DNA of 6,745 nucleotides from Paracoccaceae bacterium (GTDB lineage: Bacteria; Pseudomonadota; Alphaproteobacteria; Rhodobacterales; Rhodobacteraceae). The stretch spans positions 1-6,745 of the forward strand of contig SKOX01000156.1 in NCBI GenBank assembly GCA_007119835.1, read 5' to 3'. Below are positions 1-6,307 of the stretch, piece by piece (positions within the stretch are counted from its first letter, which is position 1; each line of letters begins with the position of its first letter). Made by a program: the position numbers and the translations under genes. Under the pieces are notes generated by a model, which saw only the letters and a program-made list of their open reading frames with translations, searched no databases and was not told the origin of the DNA.

Positions 1-650
1 ACTGGGTCTGCCGGATGGCCGCCGACATCATCGGCGGCCGGATTGTCGACGAGGTGCACAACCACCACAACTTCGCGTGGAAGGAGACCCACCACGGCGC
101 CGAGTACTGGATCGTGCGAAAGGGCGCGACGCCGGCCTTTCCGGGGCAGCGCGGCTTCGTCGGCAGCTCGATGGGGGACAACGCGGTGATCCTGTGCGGC
201 ATCGACAGCCAGCGCTCGGTCGAGGCCTTCTACTCGACCGTCCATGGGGCGGGCCGCGTGATGTCGCGGACGCAGGCGGCGGGAAAGCGGCGGTTCGTGA
301 AGGAGTTCGCCTGCCGCAACCGCGAGTGCGAGGGCTCGGTGCCGGTCGATGTGGCGCGCCAGGACGATGGCGGCTATCCGGTCTGCCCGGCGTGCGGCGG
401 CAAGACCCGGCGGCTGAAGCGCTGGAAGCAGACGACCGCGGGCCTGGTCGACTTCAGGCAGGTCAGGCACGACCTGGCGGCCAAGGGGATCATCCTGAAG
501 GGTGGCGGAGCAGACGAGGCGCCGCAGGTCTACAAGCGGCTCGACGACGTGCTTCAGGCGCATGAAGGCACGATCGAGGTTCTGCACACGCTCCGGCCGC
601 TGATCGTCTGCATGGCCGGAAGCGATGAGTTCGACCCGTACAAGGACTGA
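1..650 (+). CDS. rtcB: RtcB-type RNA-splicing ligase, 3' part (5' end outside window)
   Basis: The reading frame is open from base 3 to the TGA ending at 650, so about 215 C-terminal residues are present and the true start lies upstream. The ATG at 15 is internal. RtcB joins RNA 2',3'-cyclic phosphate or 3'-phosphate ends to 5'-OH ends using GTP and Mn2+. Family motifs are clear, numbering from the Met at 15: HNHHNF (15-20) with a metal-binding His, VRKGA (34-38), GSSMG (50-54), and HGAGRVMSR (77-85), whose His77 matches the histidine that is guanylylated in known RtcB enzymes. An insert of about 50 residues (about 91-142) carries Cys100, Cys105, Cys124 and Cys127 in a CX4C...CX2C pattern, likely a zinc ribbon. 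The frame then returns to family sequence (YKRLDDVL, IEVLHTLRPL). The missing N-terminal part, with the other metal ligands, cannot be judged. No archease or RtcA gene is visible nearby. Confidence 0.93.
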   Translation, partial: WVCRMAADIIGGRIVDEVHNHHNFAWKETHHGAEYWIVRKGATPAFPGQRGFVGSSMGDNAVILCGIDSQRSVEAFYSTVHGAGRVMSRTQAAGKRRFVKEFACRNRECEGSVPVDVARQDDGGYPVCPACGGKTRRLKRWKQTTAGLVDFRQVRHDLAAKGIILKGGGADEAPQVYKRLDDVLQAHEGTIEVLHTLRPLIVCMAGSDEFDPYKD

Positions 651-756
651 ACGCGTGCCGGGGATGTCGCTCGCGCCGAGCCTCGCTCATGCCGTTGGCG
701 CGGCCGGCTCGCGGCCTCCTCCGCTCGCGATGCGCGCATAGGAGATGCGCCTCCCA

Positions 757-789
757 GCTGCTACACAAGATCCGCCCTTGCTGCTACAC
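757..789. repeat. Perfect 10-bp direct repeat upstream of the heme monooxygenase gene
   Basis: GCTGCTACAC occurs at 757-766 and again at 780-789, separated by 13 bases, so equivalent positions are 23 bp apart, about two helical turns. It lies about 100 bp upstream of the gene starting at 888. The geometry would suit a dimeric regulator binding one face of the DNA, but no regulator is identified and chance is possible. The rest of the 651-887 spacer holds no gene, tRNA or convincing promoter that I can see, and no recognisable Irr (ICE) or RirA iron box. Confidence 0.4.
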
Positions 790-887
790 GCACGACATCG
801 CGGGGCGATCGGCAAATCGGAAAGCCCGATGGCGCGCGCGCCTCGAGGCCATCCCCGCTAGCAAACCGAGCCTTGAGAGGAGAGTGA

Positions 888-1196
888 ATGTTCCTGGCAA
901 TGAACCGCTTCCGCATCGCGCCGGGCCACGAGGCCGCCTTCGAGGAACTCTGGCGCACCCGCGACAGCCGCCTCAAGGATGTGGACGGCTTCGTCTCGTT
1001 CAAGCTCCTCAAGGGGCCATCGGCCGAGGACCACACCCTCTACGTCTCGCACTCTACCTGGCGCGACCGCGCTGCCTTCGACGGCTGGACCCGGTCCGAG
1101 CACTTCCGCCGCTCTCACGCCTCTGCCGGGGACACGAAGGCGATGTATCTCGGCCCACCCGAGCTCGAGCTCTTCGAGAGCGTCGTCGAGGGCTGA
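888..1196 (+). CDS. hmuQ: Heme-degrading monooxygenase, IsdG/HmuQ type (ABM fold)
   Basis: This 102-residue protein belongs to the dimeric ferredoxin-like ABM superfamily. It opens with MFLAMNRFRI, very like the heme oxygenase HmuQ of Bradyrhizobium. Asn6, Trp67 and His77 fall at the positions of the IsdG catalytic triad (Asn7, Trp67, His77), and the protein ends at the usual family length. The expected role is cytoplasmic oxidative opening of heme to release iron, with heme bound by His77. The start at 888 is supported by an AGGAGA ribosome binding site (878-883) four bases upstream. The gene stands alone: no heme receptor, ABC importer or TonB gene is present, so a link to heme uptake rests only on the family. 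No classical iron-regulator site is recognisable upstream. The gene symbol is by resemblance. A different ABM-family function is the main alternative, but the conserved triad argues against it. Confidence 0.85.
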   Translation: MFLAMNRFRIAPGHEAAFEELWRTRDSRLKDVDGFVSFKLLKGPSAEDHTLYVSHSTWRDRAAFDGWTRSEHFRRSHASAGDTKAMYLGPPELELFESVVEG

Positions 1197-1213
1197 GGGC
1201 AGCCGTCCCGCCA

Positions 1214-1241
1214 TTGACATCCCGGGCCGCCCCGGTATATG
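1214..1241 (+). promoter_or_regulatory. Sigma70-type promoter of rpsD
   Basis: A consensus -35 box TTGACA (1214-1219) is followed after 16 bases by TATATG (1236-1241). This is the best promoter-like match in the window and sits alone in an otherwise GC-rich spacer. Transcription would start near 1248, giving rpsD a leader of about 128 bases. The spacer itself contains CCGGG and CCCGG (1222-1226 and 1231-1235), able to pair around a 4-base loop, which is probably incidental. Confidence 0.65.
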
Positions 1242-1286
1242 CGCCGCGCTTCCCGTCCGGTTCCGGGCGGGGGATCAGGCACCCGT

Positions 1287-1324
1287 GGTCCTCCGAAGGA
1301 GGGTCTGTCGTCCGGGCGACCGGA
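1287..1324 (+). promoter_or_regulatory. Two tandem hairpins in the rpsD 5' leader
   Basis: The first hairpin pairs 1287-1294 with 1298-1305 around a GAA loop: CCTCC pairs with GGAGG and is extended by two wobble pairs and one G-C pair. Its 3' arm contains AAGGAGG-like sequence resembling a ribosome binding site, but no start codon follows at proper spacing. The second hairpin pairs TCCGG (1311-1315) with CCGGA (1320-1324) around GCGA (1316-1319), a GNRA tetraloop. Both lie 50-90 bases before the rpsD start. S4 is an autoregulator in some bacteria, so a role in feedback control is possible, but this is inference from position and pairing only. Confidence 0.4.
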
Positions 1325-1375
1325 AGAGGAGGGGGCCGCTCACACCGATGCCCGTGAGAGGCTGAAGGAACAACC

Positions 1376-1999
1376 ATGACCAAGCGCACCGCCGCCAAGT
1401 ACAAGCTCGACCGCCGCATGGGCGAGAACATCTGGGGCCGCCCGCGCAGCCCCGTCGAGCGCAACCGCAACTACGGCCCCGGCCAGCACGGCCAGCGGCG
1501 CAAGGGCAAGATGTCGGACTTCGGCATCCAGCTCCGGGCCAAGCAGAAGCTCAAGGGCTATTACGGCGACCTGACCGAGAAGCAGTTCCGCCGCATCTAC
1601 GCCGAGGCCGAGCGCCAGCGCGGCGACACCGGCGAGCTGCTGATCGGCCTGCTCGAGCGCCGGCTCGACGCCGTCGTCTACCGGGCGAAGTTCGTCCCCA
1701 CCATCTGGTCCGCCCGCCAGTTCGTGAACCACGGCCACGTCCAGGTCAACGGCCGCCGGGTCAACATCCCGTCCTACCGCGTCAAGGAGGGCGACGTCGT
1801 CTCGGTCAAGGACAGCTCGAAGCAGCTCGCCATCGTCCTCGAGGCGATCGGCAGCCCCGAGCGCGACCTGCCGGACTACCTCGCCGTCGACCACAACAAG
1901 ATGACGGCCGAGTTCGTGCGGACCCCGATGCTCTCCGACGTGCCCTACCCGGTGCAGATGGAGCCGAACCTCGTCGTCGAGTTCTACGCGCAGAACTGA
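1376..1999 (+). CDS. rpsD: 30S ribosomal protein S4
   Basis: The product is 207 residues, the usual length for alphaproteobacterial S4 (about 205). S4 is a primary 16S rRNA-binding protein that starts assembly of the small-subunit body and lines the mRNA entry channel. Visible features are the basic N-terminus ([20 protein letters not shown]), the [17 protein letters not shown] segment (about 35-51), and the S4 RNA-binding domain around residues 95-155, including [26 protein letters not shown] and the following [12 protein letters not shown]. The C-terminus ends in the family-like VVEFYAQN. The start at 1376 follows an AAGGAA ribosome binding site (1365-1370). The gene stands alone, with its own promoter at 1214-1241 and a structured leader, as is usual for rpsD in Alphaproteobacteria; in E. 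coli it sits in the alpha operon. No terminator with a T-run is visible after it. Confidence 0.98.
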   Translation: MTKRTAAKYKLDRRMGENIWGRPRSPVERNRNYGPGQHGQRRKGKMSDFGIQLRAKQKLKGYYGDLTEKQFRRIYAEAERQRGDTGELLIGLLERRLDAVVYRAKFVPTIWSARQFVNHGHVQVNGRRVNIPSYRVKEGDVVSVKDSSKQLAIVLEAIGSPERDLPDYLAVDHNKMTAEFVRTPMLSDVPYPVQMEPNLVVEFYAQN

Positions 2000-2009
2000 C
2001 GCCGTTGCG

Positions 2010-2439
2010 GTGAGCCGGCGGCGGCTGCTCGCGCTCGCCGCCGGCAGCCTCGCGGCCCGTGCCAGTGCCGGCACGGCCGGCAGCTTCCACCGCGACCTCT
2101 CCCGCGCCCGCGCCGGCCTCCATGGCCGGAGCACCCCCGTCGCCACCAGCGCCGGCACGATTAAGACGTCGAGGCAGACGCCGGAACGTCCGTCCTGATG
2201 GTTAACGGCTCCGGCGGCGGCTTCGATCAGCGGCCAGCCTCGCCTCGAGCGCATCGGCGCGCCGACCCTCGTCCTTTCGCTGGAGGACGACCGCTACGAG
2301 ATGCTGGCCACCGTCCGCCATCTCGCCGGGAGCGTCCCCGGCGCGCCCCGTCCCCCGGCCCGTCGGCGGTCACCTCTTGGTCGGTCACGCCGCCGCCGTC
2401 ACCGCCGAGTTCGATGCCTTCCCGCGGTCTGTCACCTGA
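2010..2439 (+). pseudogene. Decayed alpha/beta hydrolase (frameshifts plus large internal deletion)
   Basis: Pieces of one alpha/beta hydrolase appear in order but in different frames. From GTG 2010 a Tat- or lipoprotein-like leader (SRRRLLALAAG) runs into HRDLSRARAGLHGRS and SAGTI, then hits TGA at 2196. From 2165 a second frame reads DVEADAGTSVLMVNGSGGGFDQ (written here in its parts: DVEADAG, VLMVNG, GSGGGFDQ), matching the strand before the oxyanion loop, where HG is expected and NG is found. At about 2230-2240 the sequence jumps to the C-terminal region: RLERIGAPTLVLSLEDD (2241-2291), with the acid residue. Near 2344 the frame shifts again to GGHLLVGHAAAV (2365-2400), with the catalytic His, and TGA at 2437-2439. 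The nucleophile elbow and most of the core, roughly 150 residues by family length, are gone. It begins 10 bases after the rpsD stop and is almost certainly non-functional. The family call is mine by motif order and needs alignment. Confidence 0.75.
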
Positions 2440-2505
2440 ACCCGGCGCCGGGGTGGAATGTTGCGGCGCCATCGGGGTAAGCAATGGCCGGGCCCGAACA
2501 GAACC

Positions 2506-2510
2506 GGAGG
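2506..2510 (+). promoter_or_regulatory. Ribosome binding site fixing the homospermidine synthase start
   Basis: GGAGG lies five bases before ATG 2516, in the only place where family-like protein sequence begins. The longer in-frame start at 2198 has no comparable site and would add 106 residues read from the hydrolase pseudogene. Just upstream is a perfect 12-base palindrome, CCCGGCGCCGGG (2441-2452), of unknown role. Confidence 0.75.
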
Positions 2511-2515
2511 CAGCG

Positions 2516-3937
2516 ATGAGCGACCACCCCAAGCACGGCCGCATCGACGGCCCTGTCGTCCTGATCGGCTACGGCTCGGTCGGGCGCGGCACCCTGCCGC
2601 TCATCGAGCGCCATTTCGACTTCGATCGCGGCCGGCTCCACGTCATCGAGCCCTCGACCGCCCGCGAGGCCGAGATCCGCGCCCTCGGCGTCCACTTCCA
2701 CAACCTTGCGCTGACCCGGGAGAACCACCGCGAGGTCCTGGGCGGCCTCTTTCCCGAGGGCCGGGGCTTCTGCGTCAACCTCTCGGTCGACACGGGCTCC
2801 CTCGACCTCATCCGCTTCTGCCGCGAAATCGGCGTCCTCTACATCGACACCGTCGTCGAGCCCTGGGCGGGCTTCTATTTCGACCCGGCCCTGCGCATCG
2901 GCGATCGCACCAACTACGCGCTCCGCCAGCAGGTCCGTGACGAGAAGGCCGCCAATCCCGGCGGCACCACTGCCGTCTCCACCTGCGGCGCGAATCCGGG
3001 CATGGTGTCGTGGCTGCTCAAGGAAGGCCTCCTGCGCCTCGCCGCCGACCTAGGCCATGGCGCGGCTGCACCGAATGACCGCGCGAGCTGGGCCCGGCTG
3101 ATGCGCGACCTCGGCGTCAAGGGCGTCCACGTCGCCGAGCGCGACACCCAGGCGAGCCGAAACCCGCGCCCGCGGGGCGTCTTCGTCAACACCTGGTCGG
3201 TCGAGGGCTTCCTGGCGGAGGGCTTCCAGCCTGCCGAACTCGGCTGGGGCACCCACGAGCGCTGGTTCCCGCCAGACGCGCACCGCCACGAGACGGGGTG
3301 CAAGGCGTCGATCTACATCGACCGGCCCGGCGCCACGGTCCGGGTCTACACCTGGACGCCGGAGGCCGGGCCGCAATACGGCTTCCTCGTCACGCACAAC
3401 GAGGCGATCTCGATCGCCGACTATTACACGATCGGGTCGGGCGACGACCCCGAGTACCGCCCGACCTGCCATTATGCCTACCATCCCTGCGACGACGCCA
3501 TCGTCTCGCTCCACGAGACCTTCGGCACCGGCATCGTGCAGGAGCGCCACCACATCCTCGACGAGGACGAGATCGTCGAGGGCGAGGACTGCCTCGGCAT
3601 GCTGATCTACGGCCACGCCCGCGGCGCGCTGTGGTACGGCTCGCGGCTGTCGATGGACGAGGCGCGTGCGCTCGCGCCGCTGCAGAACGCGACTGGGTTG
3701 CAGGTGAGCTCGGCGGTGATCGCCGGCATGGCCTGGGCGCTCGCCAACCCGGATGCCGGCATCGTCGAGGCCGACGAGGTGGACCATGCCTTCTGCCTCG
3801 ACGTCCAGCGCCCGTATCTCGGGCGGATCGAGGCGCACTACACCGACTGGACGCCGCTTGCCTCGCGCCACCCCCAGCTGCCCGGCAACCGTGACGAGGA
3901 CGATCCCTGGCAGTTCCGCAACGTGCTGGCGCCCTGA
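2516..3937 (+). CDS. hss: Homospermidine synthase
   Basis: The product is 473 residues, close to the Blastochloris viridis enzyme (477). It makes sym-homospermidine from putrescine (or putrescine plus spermidine) with NAD+ as a recycled hydride carrier, in the cytoplasm; this polyamine is typical of many Alphaproteobacteria. The Rossmann motif GYGSVG lies at 18-23. Residues known from the B. viridis active site appear with a constant offset of two: Glu115, Asn160, Glu208, Trp227 (in NTWSVEGF, the cation-pi Trp) and Glu235. Other conserved blocks are DTVVEPW (111-117), STCGANPG (155-162) and the C-terminal DDPWQFRNVL. The start at 2516 is chosen for its GGAGG site and family length; the frame stays open back to 2198 only through pseudogene sequence. 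No other polyamine genes adjoin it, and a strong stem-loop follows at 3983-4025. Confidence 0.96.
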   Translation: MSDHPKHGRIDGPVVLIGYGSVGRGTLPLIERHFDFDRGRLHVIEPSTAREAEIRALGVHFHNLALTRENHREVLGGLFPEGRGFCVNLSVDTGSLDLIRFCREIGVLYIDTVVEPWAGFYFDPALRIGDRTNYALRQQVRDEKAANPGGTTAVSTCGANPGMVSWLLKEGLLRLAADLGHGAAAPNDRASWARLMRDLGVKGVHVAERDTQASRNPRPRGVFVNTWSVEGFLAEGFQPAELGWGTHERWFPPDAHRHETGCKASIYIDRPGATVRVYTWTPEAGPQYGFLVTHNEAISIADYYTIGSGDDPEYRPTCHYAYHPCDDAIVSLHETFGTGIVQERHHILDEDEIVEGEDCLGMLIYGHARGALWYGSRLSMDEARALAPLQNATGLQVSSAVIAGMAWALANPDAGIVEADEVDHAFCLDVQRPYLGRIEAHYTDWTPLASRHPQLPGNRDEDDPWQFRNVLAP

Positions 3938-3982
3938 GCCGCGGCTGCGAGCGCGCGGACAGGGCGCGCGGCCGGAGACAGC

Positions 3983-4025
3983 CAGGCCCTGCATCCGGGG
4001 CGGGCGACGGATGCGCCAGGGCCTG
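3983..4025 (+). terminator. Stem-loop after hss, possible terminator without T-run
   Basis: CAGGCCCTG (3983-3991) pairs perfectly with CAGGGCCTG (4017-4025), and CATCC (3992-3996) pairs with GGATG (4009-4013). Three unpaired bases (4014-4016) bulge on the 3' side, and a 12-base G-rich loop closes the structure, giving 14 base pairs in all. No run of T follows, so it is not a textbook intrinsic terminator. It may still end or stabilise the hss transcript. The msrA start is about 90 bases downstream. Confidence 0.5.
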
Positions 4026-4111
4026 TCACCGGTGGGCCTGTCGTGAGCCGTGCCCTTTTCATCCCCGGCGTGTCGCATACATCATGGTCCGAAACCGCAG
4101 CGAGGTTCCCA

Positions 4112-4762
4112 ATGCTCTTCGGCCTGTTCAAGAAGCCCGAGATGCCGGCGCCGGGCGCCGCCCTTCCCGGCCGCGCCAAACCGATCCCGACCGCCGAGAC
4201 CCATTTCGTCAACGGCCGCCCGCTCAAGGGCCCGCACCCCGAGGGCCTCGCCCAGGCGATGTTCGGCATGGGCTGCTTCTGGGGCGTCGAGCGGATGTTC
4301 TGGAGCCTGCCCGGCGTTTGGGTGACCGCCGTCGGCTACGCGGGCGGCGAGACGCCGAACCCGACCTACCGCGAGGTCTGCTCGGGCCAGACCGGCCACA
4401 ACGAGGTGGTGCTGGTGACCTACGATCCGGCCCAGATCTCCTACGAGGACCTCCTCCGCATCTTCTGGGAAGGCCACGATCCGACCCAGGGCATGCGCCA
4501 AGGCAACGACGTCGGCACCCAGTACCGCTCGGGCATCTACGTCTTCGACGACGCGCAGCGAGCGGCGGCCGAAGCCTCGCGTGAGGCCTTCCAGCCCCGG
4601 CTCGCGGCTGCGGGCTACGGCGACATCACCACCGAGATCCGCGACGCGCCGCCCTTCTACTACGGTGAGGACTATCACCAGCAGTACCTTGCCAAGAACC
4701 CGGGCGGCTATTGCGGCATCGGCGGCACCGGCGTGAGCTGTCCGGTGGGCACCGCCGCCTGA
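4112..4762 (+). CDS. msrA: Peptide methionine-(S)-S-oxide reductase MsrA
   Basis: The 216-residue protein reduces methionine-S-sulfoxide, free or in proteins, back to methionine, with electrons usually from thioredoxin. The catalytic Cys55 lies in GCFWG (54-58). Glu98 in TGHNEVV matches the substrate-activating Glu, and Cys201 and Cys210 in the C-terminal GGYCGIGG...SCP tail match the two recycling cysteines of E. coli MsrA (Cys198, Cys206). [20 protein letters not shown] and EDYHQQYL are also family blocks. The N-terminal stretch [17 protein letters not shown] is typical of alphaproteobacterial and E. coli-like MsrA. I chose ATG 4112 because [10 protein letters not shown] fits the family N-terminus and GAGG (4102-4105) precedes it. 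GTG 4043 is in frame and would add 23 residues with no family resemblance. There is no signal peptide, so it is cytoplasmic. No msrB is adjacent. Confidence 0.96.
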   Translation: MLFGLFKKPEMPAPGAALPGRAKPIPTAETHFVNGRPLKGPHPEGLAQAMFGMGCFWGVERMFWSLPGVWVTAVGYAGGETPNPTYREVCSGQTGHNEVVLVTYDPAQISYEDLLRIFWEGHDPTQGMRQGNDVGTQYRSGIYVFDDAQRAAAEASREAFQPRLAAAGYGDITTEIRDAPPFYYGEDYHQQYLAKNPGGYCGIGGTGVSCPVGTAA

Positions 4763-4782
4763 GCCTTCGGCGGCGCGACGCC

Positions 4783-4810
4783 TTGACGCCTGGGCACGGC
4801 TCTGCGTAAG
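4783..4810 (+). promoter_or_regulatory. Possible weak promoter of prmA
   Basis: TTGACG (4783-4788, also readable as CTTGAC at 4782-4787) is a good -35 box. Sixteen bases later CGTAAG (4805-4810) is only a poor -10. A small hairpin, GGCGG pairing with CCGCC (4811-4815 and 4820-4824), lies between it and the prmA ribosome binding site. Read-through from msrA over the 80-base gap is an equal possibility. Confidence 0.3.
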
Positions 4811-4842
4811 GGCGGCCCGCCGCCTGCGGAGGAGCCCGGCCG

Positions 4843-5721
4843 ATGACCCTTTTTCATGCCACGACGGCGGTCGTCGGCGAGGCGGCTGCGACACGGCTGG
4901 CGGCCTCCCTCGAGGCCCTCGACCCGCCGCCGACGGTCACCGGTCTCCACGATCGCGACGACGGCAGCCGGCTCTGGGAGGTCTCGGCGTATTTCGACGG
5001 CCGCCCCGACCCGACGGCGCTCCTGATTCTCTCCCGTGCCCACGGCGCCCCGGACTTCGCCGTGGCGCCGGTCGGCACCCGCGACTGGCTGGCCCAGGTC
5101 CGCGCCGGCCTGACGCCGGTGCATGCCGGGCGCATGACCGTCTTCGGCAGCCACGACCGCGAGCGCATCGCCCCGAACCGGATCGCCCTCGAGATCGAGG
5201 CAGCGCTCGCCTTCGGCACCGGCCACCACGCGACGACCAGGGCCTGCCTGATCGCGCTCGACCGGCTCGCGCGCCGGCACCGCTTCGACTTTCGCCGCAT
5301 CGCCGACATCGGCGGCGGCACCGGCGTGCTCGCCATGGCCGGCGCACGCCTCTGGCCGCACGCCCGGGCGGTCGCCGGCGACATCGACCCGATCGCGACC
5401 GAGACGGCCCGCACCAACGTCCGCGCCAATGGCCTCCCCGGGCGGATCGCCTGCGTGACGGCCGCGGGCTTCAGCCACCCGCGTCTTGCGTCCGCCCCGG
5501 CCTTCGACCTCGTCGCCGCCAACATCCTCGCCGCGCCTCTGAAGCGGCTCGCGCCCCAGATCGCCACGCGCCTCGCGCCGGGAGGCGCTGCCGTCCTGTC
5601 GGGCCTGCTCGCGCGCCAGGCGGCGGGTGTCGAGGCGGTCTATCGGGCCTGGGGCTTTCGGCCGGTCGATCGCATCGCCCTCGATGGCTGGGTCGCGCTC
5701 GTGCTCCGCCGTCACCGCTGA
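4843..5721 (+). CDS. prmA: Ribosomal protein L11 methyltransferase
   Basis: The 292-residue product is a SAM-dependent class I methyltransferase that trimethylates lysines and the N-terminus of ribosomal protein L11. A divergent N-terminal substrate-recognition region (about 1-95) is followed by the PrmA signature: TVFGSHDRE (99-107), [14 protein letters not shown] (123-136), SAM motif [10 protein letters not shown] (153-161), the acidic GDIDPIA (179-185) and the NIL motif (227-229), with a C-terminal GWVALVLRR. Motif I has GGGTG where many homologues have GCGSG or GTGTG, a mild and probably tolerated change. The start at 4843 follows GGAGGAG (4828-4834) eight bases upstream. The gene sits 80 bases after msrA and 73 before ruvC. 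Deletion of prmA is tolerated in E. coli, so the family is conserved but not essential there. Confidence in the family is high; target specificity is by homology. Confidence 0.94.
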   Translation: MTLFHATTAVVGEAAATRLAASLEALDPPPTVTGLHDRDDGSRLWEVSAYFDGRPDPTALLILSRAHGAPDFAVAPVGTRDWLAQVRAGLTPVHAGRMTVFGSHDRERIAPNRIALEIEAALAFGTGHHATTRACLIALDRLARRHRFDFRRIADIGGGTGVLAMAGARLWPHARAVAGDIDPIATETARTNVRANGLPGRIACVTAAGFSHPRLASAPAFDLVAANILAAPLKRLAPQIATRLAPGGAAVLSGLLARQAAGVEAVYRAWGFRPVDRIALDGWVALVLRRHR

Positions 5722-5733
5722 TCCCGTTGCTGC

Positions 5734-5762
5734 TTGGCGCGTGTTCCGGCTTCGTGCTAGGC
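5734..5762 (+). promoter_or_regulatory. Likely promoter of ruvC-ruvA
   Basis: TTGGCG (5734-5739; CTTGGC at 5733-5738) is followed by GTGCTAGGCT around 5754-5763. A -35 of the TTG type with a GTGCTA-like -10 about 15-17 bases on is a common look of vegetative promoters in GC-rich Alphaproteobacteria. It lies just after the prmA stop (5721) and about 35 bases before the ruvC start. I see no LexA box in this spacer, so SOS control is not supported by the sequence. Confidence 0.45.
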
Positions 5763-5794
5763 TCGCCGCGGCAGGCAGGCAAAGAAGAGCGGCA

Positions 5795-6307
5795 ATGCGC
5801 GTGATCGGCATCGACCCGGGGCTCCGGCGAACGGGATGGGGCGTGCTCGACGCCGAGGGCGGGCGCCTGTCGCACGTGGCGAGCGGCGTCTGCGAGGGAA
5901 AGGGCGAGATCCTGGCCGACCGGCTGCTGGCGCTCTTCGACGGGCTCTGCGCCGTGCTCGTCCGCTTCGCCCCGGATGCGGCGGCGGTCGAGAAGACCTT
6001 CGTGAACAAGGACGCCGCCGGCACGCTGAAGCTCGGCCAGGCCCGCGGCGTGGCCCTGCTCGCGCCCGCCCGCGCGGGGCTCGCGGTCGCGGAGTATGCG
6101 CCGAACGAGGTGAAGAAGGCGGTCGTCGGCGTCGGCCACGCCGGCAAGGCCCAGGTCGCCCACATGGTCGCCGTGCTTTTGCCGGGTGCCGTGCCGGCCG
6201 GGCCGGATGCCACGGACGCGCTTGCCGTCGCGCTCTGTCACGCCCATCGGCTCGAGGCGGGCGGCCGCCTCGCCGCGGCGCTTGCCCGGGCGGAGGCGCG
6301 CGGGTGA
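5795..6307 (+). CDS. ruvC: Crossover junction endodeoxyribonuclease RuvC
   Basis: This 170-residue protein is the dimeric Holliday-junction resolvase that makes paired nicks across a junction presented by RuvAB. Its four catalytic acidic residues sit at exactly the E. coli positions: Asp7 (in GIDPG), Glu66, Asp138 and Asp141 (in DATDALAVA). Phe69, the residue implicated in opening the junction, is also conserved. [13 protein letters not shown] (100-112) and GHAGKAQVA are family blocks. The start at 5795 gives the standard N-terminus [10 protein letters not shown] and is preceded by GAAGAG (5784-5789), a modest ribosome binding site. The frame is open further upstream, but only through the end of prmA. 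The stop overlaps the ruvA start by four bases (GTGA), so the two are translationally coupled. In many proteobacteria yebC lies before ruvC; here prmA does. Confidence 0.97.
   Translation: MRVIGIDPGLRRTGWGVLDAEGGRLSHVASGVCEGKGEILADRLLALFDGLCAVLVRFAPDAAAVEKTFVNKDAAGTLKLGQARGVALLAPARAGLAVAEYAPNEVKKAVVGVGHAGKAQVAHMVAVLLPGAVPAGPDATDALAVALCHAHRLEAGGRLAAALARAEARG

Noticed and set aside
672..702. Possible terminator hairpin after rtcB (CGCGCC pairing with GGCGCG around a 19-base loop)
   Set aside because: A six-pair GC stem with a long loop and no T-run is common by chance at this base composition.
689..1357. 222-residue plus-strand open frame spanning the spacer and the heme monooxygenase
   Set aside because: It is an Arg/Pro-rich alternative frame overlapping the monooxygenase gene, which has a ribosome binding site and intact catalytic residues.
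2010..2198. 62-residue open frame as an independent small secreted protein
   Set aside because: Its leader continues as alpha/beta hydrolase sequence in another frame after 2165, so it is better read as the 5' piece of the pseudogene. No clear ribosome binding site precedes it.
1340..2254. 304-residue minus-strand open frame opposite rpsD and the hydrolase remnant
   Set aside because: It is the complement of rpsD, a certain gene. Its product is a low-complexity Ala/Val/Asp/Leu-rich string with no family motifs, as expected of antisense frames in GC-rich DNA.
3050..4078. 342-residue minus-strand open frame opposite hss
   Set aside because: Its sequence mirrors hss codon by codon and has no ribosome binding site or motif of its own.
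4056..4083. Possible msrA promoter (TTTTCA, 16 bases, TACATC)
   Set aside because: Both boxes match the consensus poorly; the AT-richer patch alone is not enough to call it.
4043..4111. GTG start giving MsrA 23 extra N-terminal residues
   Set aside because: The extra residues do not resemble MsrA N-termini, and ATG 4112 has a GAGG site and a family-like beginning.
4708..6213. 501-residue minus-strand open frame opposite msrA end, prmA and ruvC
   Set aside because: It lies opposite prmA and ruvC, both firmly identified. The composition is Arg/Ala/Gly-rich, with no recognisable domain.
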